64,000 nucleotides of DNA from Polyodon spathula (taxonomy: Eukaryota; Chordata; Actinopteri; Acipenseriformes; Polyodontidae), in the NCBI RefSeq assembly GCF_017654505.1, contig NC_054559.1:4449781-4513780 (forward strand). The letters run 5' to 3'. Position 1 is the first letter of the stretch. Every line of letters begins with the position of its first letter. Shown here piece by piece: positions 57,862 through 64,000 of the stretch. Under the pieces are notes generated by a model. The model did no database searches. It had not been told where the DNA came from and saw only the letters and a list, made by a program, of their open reading frames with translations. The translations under genes were made by a program, and so were the position numbers.

Positions 57862-59191
57862 TGGCTTGCAAAAGTATTCAGACCCCTGACCAATTCTCTC
57901 ATATTACTGAATTACAAATGGTACATTGAAATTTCATTCTGTTTGATATTTTATTTTAAAACACTGAAACTCAAAATCAATTATTGTAAGGTGACGTTGG
58001 TTTTATGTTGGGAAATATTTTTTAAGAAAAATAAAAAAACTGAAATATCTTGCTTGCATAAGCATTCAACCCCTGTGCTGTGGAGTTACCAGTTTACCAG
58101 TTTGCACCAATGAAAGAAATTGCCCTAACGAGGACACAATTACCTTACCATTGGCCTCCACCTGTGAACCATTAAAGTTGCTGTCACATTTTCTGGATAA
58201 AAACCCCACTGTTGAAGGATCATTGGTAAGGCTGTGAATCTGAAGGAAAATGAAGACCAAAGAGCATTCTACAGAAGTTAGAGATAAAGTAATACAAATG
58301 CATAGATTAGGGAAAGGGTACAAAATAATATCCAAGTGTTTGGATATCCCAGTGAGCACAGTTGGATCAATAATCAGGAAGTGGAAGCTGCATCACACCA
58401 CCCAGGCACTGCCAAGAAAAGGCCGTCCCTCAAAACTCAGCGCTCAAACAAGAAGGAGACTTACAAGAGAAGCCACAGAGAGGCCAACAATCACTTTGAA
58501 GGAGCTACAGAGTTCAGTGGCTGGGAGTGGAGTAATGGCGCACCAGTCAACCATATCAAGAGCTCTGCATAACACTGGCCTGTATGGGAGGGTGGCAAGA
58601 AAGAAGCCGTTACTCAAAAGTACCATCTGAAAGTACACCTGGAGTTTGCCAGAAAGCATGAGAGTGACCCAGCTGCGATGTGGGAAAAGGTTTTGTGGTC
58701 AGATGAGACCAAGATAGAGCTTTTTGGCCAAAACTCAAAGGTGAATGTCCTACAGTGGCCCAGTCAAAGTCCTGATCTCAATCCCGTTGAGAATCTGTGG
58801 CACTATTTGAAAATTGTGGTCCACAAGTGTCATCCAACCAACCTGAACAACCTGGAGCAAATCTGCCAAGAAGAATGGGCCAAAATCACTCCGACACTGT
58901 GTGCAAAGCTGGTACATACTTACCCCAAAAGACTTAAAGCTGTTATTGCAGAAAAAGGTGGCTCTACCAAATATTAACGTGTGGAGGTTGAATACTTATG
59001 CAAGCAAGATATTTCAGTTTTTTTCTTAAAAATATTTCCCAACATAAAACCAATGTCACCTTACAATAATTGATTTTGAGTTTCAGTGTTTTAAAATAAA
59101 ATATCGAACAGAACGAAATTTCAGTGTACCATTTGTCATTCACTAATATGAGAGACTTAGTCAGGGGTCTGAATACTTTTGCAAGGCACTG
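57859..59191 (+). mobile_element. Tc1 element with complete ends, defective transposase
   Basis: Very long terminal inverted repeats of about 210 bp (57859-58075 and 58985-59191). The left starts cagtggcttgcaaaagtatt and the right, on the opposite strand, cagtgccttgcaaaagtatt. Between them is a shortened transposase gene. About 1.33 kb against roughly 1.6 kb expected. Confidence 0.92.
58250..58977 (+). pseudogene. Tc1 transposase, internally deleted
   Basis: MKTKEHSTEVRDKVIQMHRL starts at 58250. The HTH region and GRPSKL hook are intact. A one-base deletion after KKPLLK (near 58618) shifts the frame. The first Asp ([12 protein letters not shown]) is followed after NSK directly by [20 protein letters not shown]. 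The section with the second catalytic Asp (about 100 residues) is therefore deleted while the Glu is kept. It ends GGSTKY* at 58977. It cannot be catalytically active. Confidence 0.9.
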
Positions 59192-60004
59192 TATATATAG
59201 AAGAATAATTAAACAGTATAACTAATCCTAATGTGATGTAATTTCCATCTGATATAAACTATGATACAATCCATTTGAGAGATAGATAGATAGATAAAAC
59301 AGATATAAAGAGATATATAAAACACCTTAGGAATTCAGGACAAGTCAGGATTTGGTCAATGACCGATAAAAATGACTATTTTGCGATTTGAGCATTGACA
59401 AATTATCAAAAAACAAAATTAAAGGTTAATTAGGCCTTTGAGCAAATTATTTTGATCAAATTGCAAAATGGAAAACGTCAAACAAACAAAGAGCGAAACG
59501 CAAGAGAGACAGCTTCTTTGGTCTTCGGTCTGCTGGAGTTTACAGTCGGAATTAATTTCAATTGTCCAATAGAAAACAAACTTTCTCTTCGTACAGCAGC
59601 AGATGCAGCTGCTTCTGGGTCTATGCAAGGCTTTGTTTTTGTCAAGCAAAGAAGTGCTTATGTGTGTGCAAGGGAGTTCAAAAACAAAATTCAGTGATTT
59701 TATGTTAAACATTTAAGGATTTTTTTGTTGTCAAAAAGCAGCCTCCGTCTTTTGCACAGGCGCGCCACTGTCTAATGCTGATCGGGTCGGCAAAATCTGC
59801 ATTCTTAAAATGGCAGTTCGATTTATGAGAATATTATAAAAATTTAATAAGCATACTTTTTTTTTTTCGCTTAAATTGATTAGATAAATGTGGACTGACA
59901 TTTGGTTTTGCAGTTTAAATACTGTGTATACAGTAGTCTTATAATATGAATAAAATAAACAATGCTGAAGTTGGCTTTTATTCACATCCCGCAAACGTAA
60001 CACA

Positions 60005-60320
60005 AATTGGTATTTCTGGGGTTGATTCTCACAGACAGCGAACCCCTCTATGTCCCTCATGTGTATTTATCCCAGCACAAAATGGATTTTGATACAAAAA
60101 CAGCAGACAAACATGGCATGTTATCCAATTAACACAAATTCAGTAAAGGGTATTTCAGTCGTTAAATAATTTTGGGCCACTTATTTTGAAGTTGATTCTC
60201 ACACAGGAACCCGTCTACATCCCCCCATATGTATTTATCCCAGCCCAACACATATTGTGATATGAAAACAGCAGGCAATCATGGCAGAGATAGCAAACTG
60301 GCATGCCATACAATTAATGC
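60005..60320 (+). repeat. Direct duplication inside the left palindrome arm
   Basis: gttgattctcaca, tgtatttatcccagc and tggcatg-cc-attaa recur about 170 bp apart (near 60020 and 60190), giving two diverged units on the left against one on the right arm. Confidence 0.7.
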
Positions 60321-61633
60321 AAATTCTCCTGCACAGACAAAGCCACAATGGAAAGACGGACACAGACACAGACACACAGACATAAACCCCCAGGATGGCC
60401 ATCCAGTTTGCAAGAGACGTGCTATTTATATTCAAGTGCGTAAAAAGTTATTCAATTAGTTAATATCCAATAAGGCATAAAAGATAAATGGGGTGGAGAA
60501 GTAACTAAAAAGTAATAAATTACAGTGTTAAATCAATAATATATAAAACGTGCACTAATCAAATCTATATGTACAATTCGAAAAATAAAACATACAAGTG
60601 ACAAATAAGTATGTGAAGAAAAATACCCCAAAAGTGCTCAGTTTCTCAGTCATAAAAATATTGTGATGCTTGAAAAGTGACATTTTTTCTCAATGACCCC
60701 CTGCCCATTAATGTCCTCTGCACATTACTACTATGTTTCGGGTTCTCATGCATAAAACTGAGGATTTGTCATCAGTCTCAGGAAGCTTTCACTGCTTTAA
60801 ACAGCTCTCTCTAAAAGCCACAATCAGTATTAGAGCTGAGCTGTGATTAAGAATTATTCTCTTGATCAAGACAGTTTGGGTTTTCGAAATCCCATAATCA
60901 AGTTATTTTCTGCAAGTCCATCAAAACACACTGATCCGTTTCTGTGTTTACCTGGTTCCTACCTGCTGCCCTTTGTTACTAAGGATCACCTCTTTTAAAC
61001 AGTAGGTTGGATGATTGACTGATTGGAAATTGGATTTGCACCCAATTATTCCCAATCAATCATTATCATACCAAGACAGTAACTGCTGTCATTCTGCAGA
61101 TGAGCCGATGCAGAACAAAAAAGCCACAGTCCCTCCCTCAGCTTCAGTTTTACATTGAAATCTACTGTCTTGGTAACTGTTTACTACATTCTTCCTTAGA
61201 CTAGGTATTCTGCACACTCTTCGCCTTCAGATAGAAGATCTTGTTGGCTTTTTGTTTGTTTATACTATCAGCTGTAAGTACACAAACCTCCTCCATCCTT
61301 CGAGCCATCTTGCCACTTTGTAGTTCATGAAAGCCAATAAAAGTAAAAAAAAAAAAAAAAAAACAGTGATTTACCCATATGCTGTTGTTATAAGAGTAGG
61401 TTTTAAACCTGCAAATGAAATATTTTGCCATGGTTTATTAACCTTTTGGAAATGTATAAAAAATATTTTAAAAGTTATCTGTGAGGAAATATGACAATTA
61501 CACCAGAGTACTAATTTTCTGAACTGAGAAGGCGTTTGTTATTTATTAGTTTTATTATTATTAATTTAGCTGTCACCTTTATCCAAGGCGACTTAGTATT
61601 ATAACAGAAAATACAATATTTCACAGATATTCA

Positions 61634-61672
<39 letters not shown>

Positions 61673-61697
61673 TATTATTATTATTATTATTATTATT
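61634..61697. repeat. (ATT)n microsatellite with SINE tail
   Basis: A run of att units preceded at 61570-61600 by ctttatccaaggcgacttag, the reversed SINE tail. Confidence 0.8.
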
Positions 61698-62141
61698 TAG
61701 TAGTAGCAGCAGTAGTAGTAATGCTACCAATCCTCCTGATTTTTCCAGGACAGCCCTCTTTTTAGGTAGAATGTTCCAGTGTCCCCACAAGTTCAGTCAA
61801 ATCTTATTTTTGTCTCGCTTTAGGCTAGTGGTACCTTTTTTCATTAACATCTATGTTTGGCCCAAGGCTCAACTGAATTAAGCAGCACCCTGACAGACGG
61901 AGGTAAATTTAAAGCCAACTGGTCCCATAATCCGAGACGGGGCAAGTTTGTAAAAACTGACCATAAACTGAAGGAAACAAATCTATAAATTCAGTGTTAA
62001 AGCTTTGCTACATTGATCATCTTGCTTAAATACTGCGAGGTAGCATGACGATACAATAGTAAAATTCACATTGAATTTTATTTAAAATTAGTATTTTAAA
62101 TGGGAGCCAAGATATATAAAATAAACTGCAGAACAACAATT

Positions 62142-62222
62142 AGGAGGGACTATATATTAGTTGAGTATAGTATAACCCTATATATTAGTTGAGTATAGTA
62201 TAACCCTATATATTAGTTGACT
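62142..62222. repeat. 26-bp tandem repeat, three copies
   Basis: tatattagttgagtatagta followed by taaccc is repeated about three times. Confidence 0.9.
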
Positions 62223-63899
62223 TCAGCACACAGCGCAGATCAACTGCAACTTAAATAAAATAAATAAATAAATTCCTGCCAGTCAACTCGCAGTGGTTCA
62301 TCTTGACACTCTTCACATAAAATATTATTAATTCAAGGTGAGGAAAAGTTTTAATTGAAACAATTATTGTTTTTAGAATGTCTTGCATATTAAATAAAAT
62401 CAGACTTGAGACTGCTTTCTTACCATATGACAATACTGAGTTCAAACCTCGGTACTGGAGACTGGATAAGCATGGAAACTCTTACCGAGTTAGTCTTTGC
62501 AAATTACGACTCCAAGATTTAAGCTTCGGAAAGTTGGTAACTCTGAGTAGTACTGGTGCCCTACCCGGGTGGTGCTCGGCCAGTTGTGCACAGCCCCCAA
62601 GGAACCCCGTCACACCCCAGTTACTTATTCAAATTTGCATTAATTGGATAACATGCCAACTTGCTATCTGTGCCACGGTTGCACGCTGTTTACGTATCAA
62701 AATCAGTTTTGGGCCGCGATAAATACCCACGGGTAACAGAGGAGTGTGAGAATCAACTTTGAAATAAGTGGCCCAAAGAGATTTAACCACTGAAATACCC
62801 CAGTTACTCATTCAATTTGTTTATATTTACGGTATGCGAATAAGAAGCTGGCCAAATAGAAGCCAACTTCAGCATCGTATAAAACAATCCATTTTTAATT
62901 ATTATTAATGTATTTTTTAAATGTGAACTTTCAATATTATAAATGAGATATACTTTCAAAACAAACCTTAAAATAATGCCATTATGTCATAACTTCCGGA
63001 TTGGCTAACCTGCGCAGTGAAGTATATAAATATTTTGGTTTTGAGGTGGCTCATGATGGCATGGAATAGTAAAACGATATAACAAGACTTTGTTTTTCTG
63101 CATGGATATTATGAAGCAAAGCAAAGTTAAAGTAGGTTATTGTTTTTCTTATGTAAATATCTGTTAAAGTCTATATGTATATACGTTTCATATTGCAATT
63201 GTGCTATTAGATTTTTCTGTGTTTTGGAAGACCTATCGATATACAACTCTCATATCGATGCCTACCCTTAATTTAAACATTTGTATTGTGGCGATGGCTT
63301 GCAGTGGGAAGAAAGGAGACACAACAAAAAGATTTCTTTGGGCCTTTAAGTGCCGTTTATTGCAGTGGCTGAGGGCTAGGCTGGCGCGTAAAAGTTACGT
63401 TGGTTTAAAAAGACAGGTAACAAAATGGATAACAGTAGATAGATAAAAGAAGAGTCAGCAGGCAGGAAAGAGCAGACCTGGTTGGAACCAGGCTGCAGCA
63501 GCTTCACAGACACAGAACACAGCAACACAATTATTTACAACACAAATCCCGCCCTCCACAGTTCAAGTCCCATTCATAAGTCCTGCGGGACCCGATGCTA
63601 CAGTATTTTACTTGATGCACATTTAACAAACCACAATTAATTGCTAATAACAGATTAAGCAGCATCTTTAAAATCTGTTCATGAACTGTGCATTTGCTCA
63701 AAAGCACATTTCGCAATTTGATTCGCTTTACTCAAAGACCGAAGAAGCTGTCTCTCTTGCGTTTCGTTCTTTCCTTGTTTGATATAGAATTTGATCAAAA
63801 TAATTTACTGAAACACTGAAATAACCTTTCATTTCGCTCTTCGACAGTGCTCAAAATCAGAAAATGGTTATAATCCTGACAGTGTAACGAGTGTGTCTA

Positions 63900-64000
<101 letters not shown>

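Larger units (their letters stand above)
59344..63880. mobile_element. ~4.5-kb imperfect palindrome, unknown transposon
   Basis: Outer arms: left 59344-59530 and right 63720-63880 (opposite strand) both begin gtcaggatt and share attattttgatcaaatt and gaaacgcaagagagacagct. Inner arms: 59920-60320 and 62620-62880 share aatgctgaagttggctt, ttgggccacttatttnaaag, ttgattctcaca and tggcatgttatccaatta. Between them lie about 2.3 kb of AT-rich DNA with short ORFs that match nothing I recognise. The layout suits a large foldback or non-autonomous DNA transposon, in a usp22 intron if the upstream exons lie further right. Confidence 0.7.

Overview
This window is vertebrate nuclear DNA, most likely from a ray-finned fish. 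Evidence: two split genes with GT/AG introns, several Tc1/mariner families, DIRS-type tyrosine-recombinase retroelements, CR1-like LINEs, tRNA-derived SINEs with the fish-type tail, and many (TA)n and (CA)n tracts. A non-teleost lineage such as a sturgeon or paddlefish would fit this mixture, but that is an inference; the sequence alone does not settle the species.

Only two host genes are supported. The first is tnfrsf13b (TACI), on the + strand with four coding exons between 16177 and 25976. Joined in phase they give a 354-residue type III receptor: two cysteine-rich domains, one membrane span and a cytoplasmic tail. The tail carries an in-frame 45-bp minisatellite of eight full units plus a partial one, starting just after the conserved CSxCFPE motif. 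The second is usp22, on the - strand with its last seven coding exons between 56843 and 43876. These total 740 nt and encode the C-terminal 245 residues of the SAGA deubiquitinase, including the catalytic His box. Its 5' exons lie beyond 64000 or were not found. The two genes converge tail to tail, separated by about 18 kb of repeats.

Layout. 1-8.9 kb: a 40-bp minisatellite, LINE/CR1 3' ends, a small palindromic transposon and a dead Tc1. 8.9-11.7 kb: a 587-bp LTR with adjacent polypurine tract, then a GC-rich block of minisatellites whose unit lengths are all multiples of three, then a short nuclease-like ORF. 12.1-14.2 kb: a 5'-truncated CR1-like LINE. 14.2-15.6 kb: hAT remnants. 16.2-26 kb: tnfrsf13b, its introns holding a DIRS-like element, a PIF/Harbinger remnant and two inverted-repeat elements. 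26-35.4 kb: a dense cluster of Tc1 copies, one carrying a nested CR1 and one internally inverted. 36-40.3 kb: a second DIRS-like element (- strand) with its own internal repeats. 41.8-42.6 kb: a 50-bp minisatellite. 43.9-56.9 kb: usp22 exons with introns full of Tc1, SINE, DIRS, piggyBac-like and hAT-like pieces. 57.9-59.2 kb: a Tc1 copy with complete ends but a gutted transposase. 59.3-63.9 kb: a roughly 4.5-kb large imperfect palindrome with no recognised gene. The window ends in (TA)n(GA)n.

Functionally, TACI would bind BAFF/APRIL on lymphocytes and signal through its tail, and USP22 would remove ubiquitin from histones in the nucleus. The two are neighbours without an evident shared pathway; everything else is mobile or tandemly repeated DNA.
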